Notes under the pieces: generated by a model
Told to the model about the DNA's origin: nothing
Database searches by the model: none
What the model saw: only the letters and a program-made list of their open reading frames with translations
Position numbers and translations under genes: made by a program
Shown: positions 1-8,343 of the stretch, in pieces
How positions within the stretch are numbered: position 1 is the stretch's first letter
Layout of the letters: every line of letters begins with the position of its first letter
NCBI GenBank assembly: GCA_029776205.1
Contig: JAKOTQ010000102.1
Span: forward strand, 1 to 59,836
Direction of reading: 5' to 3'
Length of the DNA: 59,836 nt
Source of the DNA: Bacillota bacterium
GTDB lineage: Bacteria > Bacillota > UBA4882 > UBA8346

Positions 1-216
1 GCGACACAAAATAAAGTAACCTATCAAATCATGCTGATGATGAAGGAAGTCCTGTTCTCCCATTTTAAAGTGAACACGGAGAATTTAAAGGACAAGTTCG
101 AACAGGATCTTCATATTCAGATTTATGAGGCCATTAAGAACCGCGATCCGGAAACGGCCGAAAAAGTGATGACCAAACTGTTGGATACCAACATTCAACT
201 ATTGCAGCAACAATAA
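1..216 (+). CDS. GntR-family regulator, C-terminal FCD domain (5' truncated)
   Basis: The reading frame is open from base 1 and ends at 216, so only the last 71 residues are present. The segment matches the closing helices of an FCD ligand-binding domain of the FadR subfamily of GntR repressors, with a His followed by an I-Y-E-A-I-K-N-R-D-P-E-T-A helix-turn typical of this family. The DNA-binding part lies outside the window. FCD regulators normally sense an organic acid or sugar acid. The gene directly precedes the cyclase-family hydrolase with a 17-base gap, so it may control that gene; this is inference. It could be another all-helical protein, but the repeat-rich helix pattern favours FCD. 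Confidence 0.7.
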   Translation, partial: ATQNKVTYQIMLMMKEVLFSHFKVNTENLKDKFEQDLHIQIYEAIKNRDPETAEKVMTKLLDTNIQLLQQQ

Positions 217-233
217 ACAAGGAAAGTGGGTGT

Positions 234-923
234 ATGTCAATGAAGTATGTTATGGAACTGGACGGACTCAGATTTGTGGATCTCAGCAAGGATTTAATTC
301 CCGGGGTGGAGACCCGGCGCTTGGAAGTCCGGCGCTATAAGTCCTATCCGATGGAGGATTACCACTCCGAGATCGACATCATGAGTCACCTGGGAACCCA
401 TATTGAAGCACCGTACCATCATGCCGACGAATTGAAAGATACCTTCGATATCCCGCTGAACCATTATATTTGCCGGTGTGTATTGCTTGATTTGGCCGAT
501 ATTCAACCGAAGCAAGCTATTACAGCTGCTGATCTGGATCGGGCAGACCGGGGCCGGGTAAAGAAAGGCGATTTTGTGTTGTTAAAGAGCCCTTACTACT
601 TTGAGCCCTTTACGGAGCTGGCCAACAGTGAACAAGACAAACGTCCGTATTTAAACGGAGAGACCGGTAAATGGCTGGCAGAAAAAGGAGTGTATGGAGT
701 CGGATTTGACAATACCATCTCCATCGAATACGATAAGCAATCGGTGAAGGAATTCCATGATATCCTGATGCGGAAAGACGTGGTTTTCATAGAGGTCATG
801 CACCATTTCGATTTGTTGAAAAAGGATGTCTTCTTGCTGATGTGCGTTCCGTTGCCGATCAAAGGGTTGGATTCCTGCCCGGTGCGGCCGATTGCCATTG
901 AAGGGATCCCAGGAATTGAATAA
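234..923 (+). CDS. Cyclase / kynurenine formamidase-like metal-dependent hydrolase
   Basis: This 229-residue protein has the signature of the cyclase family (PF04199), H-L-G-T-H-I-E-A-P-Y-H at residues 52-62, whose histidines bind a divalent metal. Family members hydrolyse amides or lactones (N-formylkynurenine, isatin) or act as polyketide cyclases. The true substrate cannot be read from the sequence. The start at 234 follows a weak GGAAAGTGGG ribosome site; a second ATG six bases later is possible. It sits 17 bases behind a GntR-FCD regulator, so the two probably form one transcription unit that ends at a strong terminator 30 bases downstream. No kynurenine pathway gene is present in the window. 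Confidence 0.85.
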   Translation: MSMKYVMELDGLRFVDLSKDLIPGVETRRLEVRRYKSYPMEDYHSEIDIMSHLGTHIEAPYHHADELKDTFDIPLNHYICRCVLLDLADIQPKQAITAADLDRADRGRVKKGDFVLLKSPYYFEPFTELANSEQDKRPYLNGETGKWLAEKGVYGVGFDNTISIEYDKQSVKEFHDILMRKDVVFIEVMHHFDLLKKDVFLLMCVPLPIKGLDSCPVRPIAIEGIPGIE

Positions 924-951
924 AACGGGGATCTGAGATTGGAAGTTCAAT

Positions 952-990
952 AAAAAGGGCTATTGCAAGAACATTGCAATAGCCCTTTTG
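952..990. terminator. Bidirectional intrinsic terminator
   Basis: A perfect 15-base inverted repeat pairs 954-968 with 974-988 around a 5-base loop. It has A and T runs on opposite sides, so it can end transcription of the cyclase gene (+) and of the converging CBM25-like gene (-). Confidence 0.9.
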
Positions 991-1014
991 GTTTTTAGAG
1001 GGTCAGCTGCCAGA

Positions 1015-1467
1015 TTATTGGCGGATTTGGGTTGTCCAGTTCCAACCGTTGTTATTATCCCAATGGTCAGCAGAATCTTTAAAACAATAATTTATTTCCC
1101 TGTGGCCATGAGCCGGGATGGTCAATGTAAATCCCCCGTCTTCACTGCGGTTCATCCGTTCGGTCCGAATCGTATGATAATCCCAGTTGTCAAAGGCATA
1201 ATGAAGATAAACAGCATCAGCGCCACAGTTCTTTAATAAACCGTCATAATCAATACGTATCGATTCCTCAGAATGGTGTGGAGCGTCAAAGTCGCTACCG
1301 ATTTCATAACGAAGATAAGAATACTGTTTCGGCATGAACTGGGACTTTAGGTAACCGCCAGTGTCATCGCTGTCGGGCTGTAGATTGGGTTCCGCATCTA
1401 AATAGCTGAATTCCTGATTGTAAGAATTAGCGTCAAAAATCCGCCGAAGAAAATCAAGAAGGCCCAA
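1015..1467 (-). CDS. Small CBM25-like carbohydrate-binding protein
   Basis: The 150-residue protein has no signal peptide and no catalytic domain. Its C-terminal two thirds resemble a starch-binding module of family CBM25/26. Visible marks are V-Y-L-H-Y-A-F-D-N-W, a G-G-F-T-L-T-I-P strand, a C-F-K-D strand and a final W-D-N-N-N-G-W-N-W block, the spacing usual for this fold. The N-terminal residues 1-12 could form a short amphipathic helix. The start is TTG at 1467, chosen because AAAGGAGGTG lies six bases upstream. Free-standing cytoplasmic modules of this type are known in Firmicutes and may bind glycogen or another alpha-glucan; this is inference. Confidence 0.75.
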   Translation of the reverse strand: MGLLDFLRRIFDANSYNQEFSYLDAEPNLQPDSDDTGGYLKSQFMPKQYSYLRYEIGSDFDAPHHSEESIRIDYDGLLKNCGADAVYLHYAFDNWDYHTIRTERMNRSEDGGFTLTIPAHGHREINYCFKDSADHWDNNNGWNWTTQIRQ

Positions 1468-1696
1468 GATTTCACCTCCTTTGCAGGTGTTCTCGAGGTT
1501 AGTGTTTCCCGGTCAATACTCACTCAAACCTCGGGTTGATGGGGATCTAAACAGAAATTCCCTGGCTTATCTCTAAAAAATTTGAACGAAAGATCGGAGT
1601 TAAGAATTATTGTAAAAAAAGGAAAATATAAACAAATATTGAACAATTTCTGATGACTCCGGAATGGAGATTAATATGTTGGGGGAGGTTGATTAG

Positions 1697-2803
1697 ATGT
1701 TACGAAAGAAGGTGTTTTTTTGGGTCTCGGTGTTCATGATTTTTGTGATGATGACGTGTGCTGTCTTTGCTGCAGCTCCTACATTTAAGATCGGTGTGGT
1801 CACTGGAACGGTTTCTCAGAATGAAGATGAATACCGGGGTGCAGAGGCAGCTATCAGGAAGTATCCTGGATTAATTAAGCATGTGACTTATCCGGATAAT
1901 TTTATGCAAGAGCAGGAAACCACCATTGCTCAAATTACTGGATTGGCTGCGGATCGTAGTGTCAAAGCGATCGTGGTGAATCAGGCGATTCCCGGTACGG
2001 TGGCGGCCATCCGAAAAGTGAAAGAGACGCGGCCGGATATAATTTTTATTGCGGGTGAGCCCCATGAGGATCCGCCGATGCTCGAAAGATATGCTGATGC
2101 GGCATTAATTTCTAATAACCGGGCCCGGGGAAAATCCATCGTTCAGCTGGCTAAAAAGATGGGTGCTAAAAAATTCTTGCACTATTCATTCCCGCGGCAT
2201 ATGTCCTATCAACAATTAGCCGAACGCCGGGATATTATGCGTCAAGAATGTGCCAAACTCGGCCTTGAATTCATCTTTGTTACAGCGCCGGATCCGATGG
2301 GAGAAGGCGGTATTCCGGCAGCTCAGCAATTTATCCTGGAGGATGTACCTAGACAAGTGGCTAAACACGGCAAGGATATAGCGCTTTTCTCAACCAACTG
2401 TGCCATGCAGGAACCGTTAATTGCAGCTGCATTAAAAACCGGAGCGATCGTTCCTGAACAATGTTGTCCTAGTCCGACCCATGGTTATCCGGGTGCATTA
2501 GGGTTGGAAATTACCCAGGATATGAAAGGCAATTTCCCAAAGATCGCTCAAGAGATATCCAAGGAGATCGCCAAAAAGGGTGCAGCCGGCCGCTTTGCCA
2601 CCTGGCCGGTAGCTACCGGTTATCTCAATACTACGGCAGGGGTAGAGTTGGCTAAACTGGCGGTTGAGAAAAAAATAAAACTGAGCGATATTAAAGCTGT
2701 TCAACAGACTGTGGAAAAGAATACCGGACATAAGATGCAGTTTGAACGTTTGAGCAATAAGGGTAATTATTACATGTATTTGGTTGACTCGATCGTTTTC
2801 TGA
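1697..2803 (+). CDS. ABC importer substrate-binding protein, DUF3798 family
   Basis: A 368-residue exported protein with a signal peptide (residues 1-25, AxA-type cleavage after V-F-A). The mature part has the type I periplasmic-binding fold seen in sugar and nucleoside binders, opening K-I-G-V-V-T-G-T-V-S and containing K-A-I-V-V-N-Q-A-I-P. The whole resembles the DUF3798 group, whose ligand is not known to me. It is the first gene of a four-gene importer with a double ATPase and two different permeases, a layout like the NupNOPQ/BmpA nucleoside systems. The cysteine at residue 21 is not in a lipobox context, so a free periplasmic protein is likely. A hairpin after the stop may set its higher expression over the downstream genes. 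Confidence 0.8.
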   Translation: MLRKKVFFWVSVFMIFVMMTCAVFAAAPTFKIGVVTGTVSQNEDEYRGAEAAIRKYPGLIKHVTYPDNFMQEQETTIAQITGLAADRSVKAIVVNQAIPGTVAAIRKVKETRPDIIFIAGEPHEDPPMLERYADAALISNNRARGKSIVQLAKKMGAKKFLHYSFPRHMSYQQLAERRDIMRQECAKLGLEFIFVTAPDPMGEGGIPAAQQFILEDVPRQVAKHGKDIALFSTNCAMQEPLIAAALKTGAIVPEQCCPSPTHGYPGALGLEITQDMKGNFPKIAQEISKEIAKKGAAGRFATWPVATGYLNTTAGVELAKLAVEKKIKLSDIKAVQQTVEKNTGHKMQFERLSNKGNYYMYLVDSIVF

Positions 2804-2815
2804 AGATAACCGCAA

Positions 2816-2842
2816 ATGATGCCGGGTTTTACCCGGCATCAT
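2816..2842 (+). terminator. Hairpin between binding-protein gene and transporter genes
   Basis: A perfect 12-base stem (2816-2827 with 2831-2842) and a 3-base loop lies 12 bases after the stop. There is no long T run, so it is better seen as an mRNA-stabilising or partial attenuation hairpin that keeps the binding-protein message abundant. Confidence 0.6.
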
Positions 2843-2902
2843 CTCTGTCGGTGAACCGGGGTATAAGCCGGGATGATTTTTGAAGGATGAGGGGCGATTG
2901 AG

Positions 2903-4525
2903 ATGTCTGAATCGGCCGTTTTGGAGCTAATCGGAATTACCAAGGACTATTATGGCGTCACAGTTTTAAAGGGCATAGATCTGAAGGTAAAACCTAGAGA
3001 AATTCACGGGATCATCGGGGAAAACGGGGCCGGAAAGTCTACGTTGATGAACATTTTATTTGGAATGAGCGTTATCCATGAAACCGGCGGATTTCAGGGA
3101 GAAATTCGAATCGATGGAGAGCCGGTAGTGATCGATTCGCCGGCTCGAGCCATGGAATTAGGGATTGGAATGGTTCATCAAGAGTTCATGCTTTTACCAG
3201 GTTTTTCGATTGCCGAAAACATAAAGCTAAACCGGGAGATTACCTGTTCGAATGTGATTAGCCGGGTAATGGGGAAATCCATGGAAACATTGGACTTTAA
3301 AGCGATGCGGCAGGATGCCCGGTCGGCTTTGGATCATTTGTCGATCAACATCGACGAAACACTACCTGTCGCCGGATTGCCTGTTGGGTATATGCAGTTT
3401 GTGGAGATTGCCCGTGAGATTGATAAGAAAAATCTTCGGGTAATGGTCTTTGATGAACCGTCTGCAGTACTGACAGAATCTGAAGCCGGGTTACTGCTAG
3501 AAGCAATGCGCCGCCTTTCTGAAAAAGGGATTGCTATCTTATTCATTACCCATCGTTTGGATGAGGTGATGGCGGTTGCCCATAGTATCAGTATCTTACG
3601 GGATGGCCAATTGGTAGCCCGGATGGAGCGGGATCAAGCTCGGATTGACAAAATTGCCGAATGGATGGTCGGCCGTAAAGTGGAACGTTCGGTTTTGGCC
3701 AAACGTCCGGTGGCGGAAGACGAGGCTGAGGATGTCATCTTGGAGATTCATGATTTATCCGTGGAGATGCCGGGAGAAGTGGTACATCGGTTCGATTTGA
3801 AGCTGCGGCGCGGCGAAATTTTGGGTATCGGCGGATTGGCCGGCCACGGGAAAATCGGCGTTGCCAACGGCATTATGGGTCTTTATCCGGCGCGAGGTTC
3901 GGTATTTAAGGACGGGCTGCCTGTTTCGCTCAATAATCCCCGCCAGGCACTGTTGTCGGGGATGGCTATGGTATCGGAGGACCGGCGCCGAGTTGGTTTG
4001 TGGATGGATGAATCCATCGAGATGAATATCAGTTTTACAGCAATGCAGGTTCAGGGGAAATTTCTTTGGCCTGGTCCCCTGGAAAGGCTTCGTAGGGAAG
4101 ATCGGACCGCAATGCGGGAGCATGCCTTAACCATGATTAAAGATTTGGATATCCGGTGTACGGGACCACAGCAAATCGTCCGCCATCTATCCGGCGGAAA
4201 CCAGCAAAAGGTATGTTTGGCGCGGGCATTAACCATGAAACCGGATATTTTGTGGGCATCGGAACCGACCCGGGGTATTGACATCGGGGCCAAGCAATTG
4301 ATTTTGGATTATTTGGTCCGGTGCAGCCGGGAAGGAGGAATGACCATCGTGATGACCTCCAGTGAATTAGGAGAACTGCGAAGAATCTGTGACCGGATCG
4401 TCATTATGTATGAGGGCCGTATTTCCGGTATTTTGCCTCCCGATGCATCGGATATGGAGTTTGGGATGATGATGGCTGGAAAGTATCAGTCGGGAAAGGG
4501 GGTAGGAATCGATGGAATGGCTTAA
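2903..4525 (+). CDS. Double-domain ABC importer ATPase (RbsA/MglA/NupO type)
   Basis: The 540-residue protein contains two fused nucleotide-binding domains, as in ribose, galactose and nucleoside importers. Domain 1 has Walker A G-E-N-G-A-G-K-S-T and Walker B V-M-V-F-D-E-P-S, with a relaxed signature (L-P-V-G-Y-M-Q-F). Domain 2 has a canonical L-S-G-G-N-Q-Q signature but a degenerate Walker A (G-L-A-G-H-G-K-I-G-V) and a Walker B in which the Asp before the catalytic Glu is replaced, W-A-S-E-P-T-R-G-I-D. Degenerate second sites are common in this family, but loss of that Asp is less usual. The gene overlaps the first permease by 14 bases. It energises the uptake of the DUF3798 ligand. Confidence 0.92.
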   Translation: MSESAVLELIGITKDYYGVTVLKGIDLKVKPREIHGIIGENGAGKSTLMNILFGMSVIHETGGFQGEIRIDGEPVVIDSPARAMELGIGMVHQEFMLLPGFSIAENIKLNREITCSNVISRVMGKSMETLDFKAMRQDARSALDHLSINIDETLPVAGLPVGYMQFVEIAREIDKKNLRVMVFDEPSAVLTESEAGLLLEAMRRLSEKGIAILFITHRLDEVMAVAHSISILRDGQLVARMERDQARIDKIAEWMVGRKVERSVLAKRPVAEDEAEDVILEIHDLSVEMPGEVVHRFDLKLRRGEILGIGGLAGHGKIGVANGIMGLYPARGSVFKDGLPVSLNNPRQALLSGMAMVSEDRRRVGLWMDESIEMNISFTAMQVQGKFLWPGPLERLRREDRTAMREHALTMIKDLDIRCTGPQQIVRHLSGGNQQKVCLARALTMKPDILWASEPTRGIDIGAKQLILDYLVRCSREGGMTIVMTSSELGELRRICDRIVIMYEGRISGILPPDASDMEFGMMMAGKYQSGKGVGIDGMA

Positions 4526-5576
4526 ATCCCGGCCAATATTCTGGCAGAACGGTTTAATCGAAAGCATAGGCATTCCCAGGATAATTATTGCCGGGTTTCT
4601 GGTATTCCTTTTCGTATTAGCGGTCGTACTCAAGATGGATTTAACGTTTCTCATCAGTGACTCTTTGGTGCGAATCGGGATGAATGGGCTGCTGGTGCTG
4701 GCCATGGTTCCCACTATCACGTGCGGAGCCGGTTTAAACTTTGCATTGCCTGTGGGTATTCTCTGTGGTTTAGTCGGCGGCGTGGTCAGCATGAGTTTAA
4801 ACCTGCGAGGATGGGTTGGTTTTGGGACTGCGGCGTTATTGGGTATAGTGTTAGCATGGATATTAGGCTACGTTTATGCTTTGTTGTTGGATAAAGTCCA
4901 GGGACAGGAGATGATGGTCGGAACCTATGTTGGGTTTTCGATGGTAGCAGGAATGTGCATTTTTTGGTTGGCGGCACCCATTAAAAATCCGGCCATGGTT
5001 TTCGCCATCGGAGGACAGGGCCTGCGGTATACTCTGACTTTGGAAAATTACTATTGCAAGCTGTTGAATCATTTTTTAGAGATAAAGCTTTGGGGGATTA
5101 CGATTCCCACTGGATTACTGATGTTTTTCGGATTGGGTTGTGCCTTAATGCACTTTTTCTTAAAAACCCGGGTCGGGAGGGCAATGGCCGCTGCCGGCTC
5201 CAATCCGTTATTTGCGAAGTCTTCCGGGGTTAATTTGAATGCCATGCGTCACTTGGGAGTGGTCATTTCAACGGTTTTGGGGGCCATCGGGATTTTAGCT
5301 TATGCACAAAGTTATGGATTTTTGCAGCTTTATACTGCCCCTCTATATATGGCATTTCCGGCAGTGGCTTCAATCTTGATCGGAGGCGCTTCACTTCAGA
5401 AGGCTAGTATAAGCCAGGTGGTCATCGGCACGATCCTTTTTCAAACTTTGTTAACTATTGCTTTGCCGGTAACCCAGACGGTATTGAGCGGTGCGGATGT
5501 GAGTGAAATAGCCCGGATGATTATCAGTAACGGGATGATCTTATATGCTTTGACTCGCGGGGAAAGGAGGCGTTGA
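4512..5576 (+). CDS. ABC importer permease 1 (BPD_transp_2 family)
   Basis: A 354-residue integral membrane protein with about eight to ten hydrophobic segments. It belongs to the branched-chain amino acid/ribose/nucleoside permease family, shown by the G-A-G-L-N-F-A-L-P-V-G region near residue 75 and the conserved loop around V-A-S-I-L-I-G-G-A-S-L near residue 285. It starts inside the 3' end of the ATPase gene, which supports translational coupling, and is followed after one base by the second permease. The two permeases should form a heterodimer in the cytoplasmic membrane. Its ligand is unknown; nucleosides, sugars or related compounds are all possible. Confidence 0.88.
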   Translation: MEWLKSRPIFWQNGLIESIGIPRIIIAGFLVFLFVLAVVLKMDLTFLISDSLVRIGMNGLLVLAMVPTITCGAGLNFALPVGILCGLVGGVVSMSLNLRGWVGFGTAALLGIVLAWILGYVYALLLDKVQGQEMMVGTYVGFSMVAGMCIFWLAAPIKNPAMVFAIGGQGLRYTLTLENYYCKLLNHFLEIKLWGITIPTGLLMFFGLGCALMHFFLKTRVGRAMAAAGSNPLFAKSSGVNLNAMRHLGVVISTVLGAIGILAYAQSYGFLQLYTAPLYMAFPAVASILIGGASLQKASISQVVIGTILFQTLLTIALPVTQTVLSGADVSEIARMIISNGMILYALTRGERRR

Positions 5577-5577
5577 G

Positions 5578-6714
5578 ATGAAGCGAGGCGGCGTTGAGGT
5601 TCGAAGCTTCGGATATTTCTTGCAGCTTAGGACCGGAGTGTTCTCCCGTAGTATGGTTCCGGCATTTTTTGCCGTATTGTGCATTATCGGCGTGGTTGTA
5701 GCCAAGCTGGACCTGAATTATCTGATCAATGAGATTTTTACCCGATTGGGCCGGAATACGTTTTTAGTTTTATCACTGCTTATCCCGGTTGTGGCCGGAC
5801 TTGGCTTGAATTTCGGAATTGTAATTGGGGCGATGGCCGGTCAGATTGCGTTGGTTATCGTAACCCATTACCGGATCGAAGGATTGACGGGTTTGGCAGT
5901 GGCGATGCTTATCGCACTGCCGCTGGCTGTGTTATTCGGGTGGTTAACCGGGCTGGTTTTAAATAAAGCCAAAGGCCGGGAGATGGTGACCGGCATGATT
6001 TTAGGCTTTTTTGCCAATGGATTGTATCAGTTGATCTTTTTAGTTCTGGTGGGAACCGTTATTCCGATGAACAATCCAACCCTGCTACTTCCTTCCGGGA
6101 TCGGTATCCGTAATACAGTGGACCTGATTGGAGTGGCCAACGCCTTGGATCGAGCATTGGATGGAATCTGGGATGGACTTATTATGTTCGATTTAGGACC
6201 GATTCCGGTAGGCCCGTGGCGAATTCCTTTGGGAACATGGTTGGTTACTGGGCTTCTCTGTGGAGGGATCTCATTCTTGATGAAGACGCGGTTAGGCCAG
6301 CAAATGCGGGCGGTAGGTGAGGATGGGCATATTGCGTCGGTGGCCGGTATTCCGGTGAATCGGATTCGGATCACAGCGATTGTCTATTCCACGGTGTTAG
6401 CAGCTTGGGGACAATTGATTTTCCTACAGAATATTGGAACGTTAAATACATATAACAGTCATGAACAAATTGGCATGTTTTCCATCGCAGCGCTATTGGT
6501 GGGAGGAGCATCAACCCGGAAGGCTGGTATCGGCAATGCCATCCTTGGGGTTTTCCTTTTTCATACCCTATTTGTGGTATCTCCTTTGGCAGGGCAGGCG
6601 GTATTTGGTATACCCCAGATCGGAGAATATTTCCGGGTGTTTTTAGCTTATGGGGTGATCGCGGTAGCCTTGGTTCTCCACGCATGGCAGAACCGGTTGC
6701 CTGCCAAAGGCTGA
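5578..6714 (+). CDS. ABC importer permease 2 (BPD_transp_2 family)
   Basis: A 378-residue membrane protein, paralogous to the preceding permease. It shares G-L-G-L-N-F-G-I-V-I-G-A-M-A-G near residue 85 and an S-I-A-A-L-L-V-G-G-A-S loop near residue 305. The start at 5578 has GGAAAGGAGG seven bases upstream and lies one base after the previous stop. This is the last gene of the DUF3798 importer operon; no clear terminator follows, only a 180-base AT-rich gap before degV. The protein pairs with permease 1 to make the translocation path. Confidence 0.88.
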   Translation: MKRGGVEVRSFGYFLQLRTGVFSRSMVPAFFAVLCIIGVVVAKLDLNYLINEIFTRLGRNTFLVLSLLIPVVAGLGLNFGIVIGAMAGQIALVIVTHYRIEGLTGLAVAMLIALPLAVLFGWLTGLVLNKAKGREMVTGMILGFFANGLYQLIFLVLVGTVIPMNNPTLLLPSGIGIRNTVDLIGVANALDRALDGIWDGLIMFDLGPIPVGPWRIPLGTWLVTGLLCGGISFLMKTRLGQQMRAVGEDGHIASVAGIPVNRIRITAIVYSTVLAAWGQLIFLQNIGTLNTYNSHEQIGMFSIAALLVGGASTRKAGIGNAILGVFLFHTLFVVSPLAGQAVFGIPQIGEYFRVFLAYGVIAVALVLHAWQNRLPAKG

Positions 6715-6894
6715 ACATCCATAAAGCTATGGTTGAAGAGAGCGTCGTTCAAAGCGGCGTTCATGTTATTTTGATTAATTATGTAATATAGCAAGAAAAT
6801 GGCTCCTCTATAATGACTATCTATTCTGACGAAAACGTGTTATGATTAGATTCATAATAGTTTCAATTGAAGATGAACGAGAGGTTATAATGAT

Positions 6895-7737
6895 ATGAAG
6901 AAAATTGCTTTGGTGACGGACAGTACAGCGGATTTGAACCACGAGTTTCAGCAAACATGTGATACTCATGTTATCCCGTTGAAACTTCGGTTTGAAGACG
7001 AAGAATTATTCGATAATCAGATATCCAGCGAAGAATTTTATGCCCGGTTGGCTGATTCGAAACATTTACCCAAAACATCACAGCCGTCACCGGAGGACTT
7101 TCGTCGGCTTTATATGCGGTTGCTCCAGGAGTATCAGGAAATTATCTCAATTCATATTTCGTCGGGATTGTCCGGAACATTGAATGCAGCCCGTATTGCA
7201 GCCGAAGAACTGAAAGGGAAGATTCACATTATTGATTCCAAGACCATCAGTTTGGGGATGGGTTTGATGGTTCAAGAAGCGGCAAAACTTATCCGGGAAG
7301 GGCTTGAAGCCACCCAGGTGGTGCAGGCTCTAACCAAAGCCCGGCAGAATATTGAAACGATGTTTACCGTAAATACCCTGGAATATCTCCAAAAAGGAGG
7401 CCGTATTGGCAAGGTGCAGGGTTTGATGGGCTCGATCCTCAATATTAAGCCTTTAATCCGGGTGGGCGATGATGGGGTTTATCACACTTACGATAAAGTG
7501 CGTAGCCAGGAGAAGGCTTTTAAAACCATGATCCAAGGGTTTAAGGAGTTGGCGAAGGGCAGAAAAGCGGTTAAAATGGCTATAGCCCATGGTGCGGCCC
7601 TCCAGGCGGCGTCCGGTCTTAAAGACGCTTTGGAAAATGCTTTCCAAATACCGGCATCTATCGTTACCCAGGTTGGGCCGGTGATCGGGGTGCATACGGG
7701 TCCGGGGACTCTGGGGGCTGCTCTTCAGTATGAGTAA
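6895..7737 (+). CDS. DegV family fatty-acid-binding protein
   Basis: The 280-residue protein has the full DegV fold signature: the opening K-K-I-A-L-V-T-D-S-T-A-D-L, T-S-Q-P-S-P-E-D-F at residues 61-69 and I-S-S-G-L-S-G-T at 88-95. DegV proteins (FakB in some Firmicutes) bind a fatty acid in a buried pocket and, with the FakA kinase, hand acyl-phosphate to phospholipid synthesis. No fakA is visible here, so the kinase must be elsewhere if the role holds. The gene is monocistronic, ending in a strong terminator. A TATAAT-like box lies about 85 bases upstream but without a clear -35. Confidence 0.92.
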   Translation: MKKIALVTDSTADLNHEFQQTCDTHVIPLKLRFEDEELFDNQISSEEFYARLADSKHLPKTSQPSPEDFRRLYMRLLQEYQEIISIHISSGLSGTLNAARIAAEELKGKIHIIDSKTISLGMGLMVQEAAKLIREGLEATQVVQALTKARQNIETMFTVNTLEYLQKGGRIGKVQGLMGSILNIKPLIRVGDDGVYHTYDKVRSQEKAFKTMIQGFKELAKGRKAVKMAIAHGAALQAASGLKDALENAFQIPASIVTQVGPVIGVHTGPGTLGAALQYE

Positions 7738-7792
7738 AGGATGAGTTGGGTTTAGGTGTCTTAGATAATGAAATGATGAACGGATACAATGG

Positions 7793-7828
7793 AAAAAGGT
7801 CTGAGCCGGAGAGGATCAGACCTTTTTT
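7793..7828. terminator. Bidirectional intrinsic terminator
   Basis: A 12-base stem pairs 7793-7804 with 7816-7827, with A runs on the left and T runs on the right. It separates the converging degV (+) and DUF2935 (-) genes. Confidence 0.88.
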
Positions 7829-7831
7829 ATA

Positions 7832-8266
7832 TTAGCGGGATAGATAATGTTCCATTACAGCCTGGGTAATCCCAATGTAATATTCGGATTCGCGGCGGAT
7901 GTGATGAATGACAGTGGATGCTAAGGGATTGGTTTGAACGGTGCTGCTTTCATTGACCATTTGGCCGAGAAAAGCAACGAAATCCCGGCTTTGCTGAAGG
8001 CTGCAATGGAGTAGCTGTAAGATTTCGCCTTCAGCGGTTTTGCTGATTTCATGTCCGGAACGGTTGAGAAGCTCGATATATTGAACAACGGCTCCTTCGG
8101 TCTGGGAGAACACTTCTCCCCATCGAGCTAAAATTTGGGTAAAATGGGATTCCAGGTTGGGGACGATGGTTCGAATAACGTTCGTATGCTCTGCCTCCTG
8201 GCGTTTCCAAAACTCGGCTTCATCCAATGCCCGATGCAGGGTTTTTTCTGCATAATAAAAACGCAT
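7832..8266 (-). CDS. DUF2935 family protein, single-domain form
   Basis: A 144-residue, all-helical cytoplasmic protein. It matches one copy of the DUF2935 domain, with A-L-D-E-A-E-F-W-K-R-Q near residue 12, a following E-A-E-H, and a closing E-S-E-Y-Y-I-G-I near residue 126. The conserved Glu and His residues suggest a metal site in the family. Most family members I know carry two such domains in about 270 residues, so this is half length. The start codon follows a GGGGG-rich ribosome site and lies inside an RNA hairpin (see 8260-8308). It is downstream of apbE on the same strand with a 77-base gap. Its function is unknown. Confidence 0.75.
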   Translation of the reverse strand: MRFYYAEKTLHRALDEAEFWKRQEAEHTNVIRTIVPNLESHFTQILARWGEVFSQTEGAVVQYIELLNRSGHEISKTAEGEILQLLHCSLQQSRDFVAFLGQMVNESSTVQTNPLASTVIHHIRRESEYYIGITQAVMEHYLSR

Positions 8267-8308
8267 AGGGATTCCCCCTTCGCAGGTTTATGGTAATCCT
8301 TATGCGTT
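8260..8308 (-). promoter_or_regulatory. Hairpin covering the DUF2935 start codon
   Basis: A 14-base inverted repeat (8260-8273 with 8295-8308, one G-U pair) surrounds the DUF2935 ribosome binding site. On the minus strand the ATG at 8266 lies in the 3' arm and is followed by a T-rich stretch, so the structure could block translation or act as an intrinsic terminator/attenuator between apbE and this gene. Confidence 0.55.
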
Positions 8309-8343
8309 GTTTTTTATAGATATGAAAAAGAAGGTTTAAGTAC

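Noticed and set aside
1697-1780. Lipoprotein signal in the DUF3798 binding protein
   Set aside because: The cysteine at residue 21 follows M-M-T and not a lipobox; an AxA signal peptidase I site follows directly.
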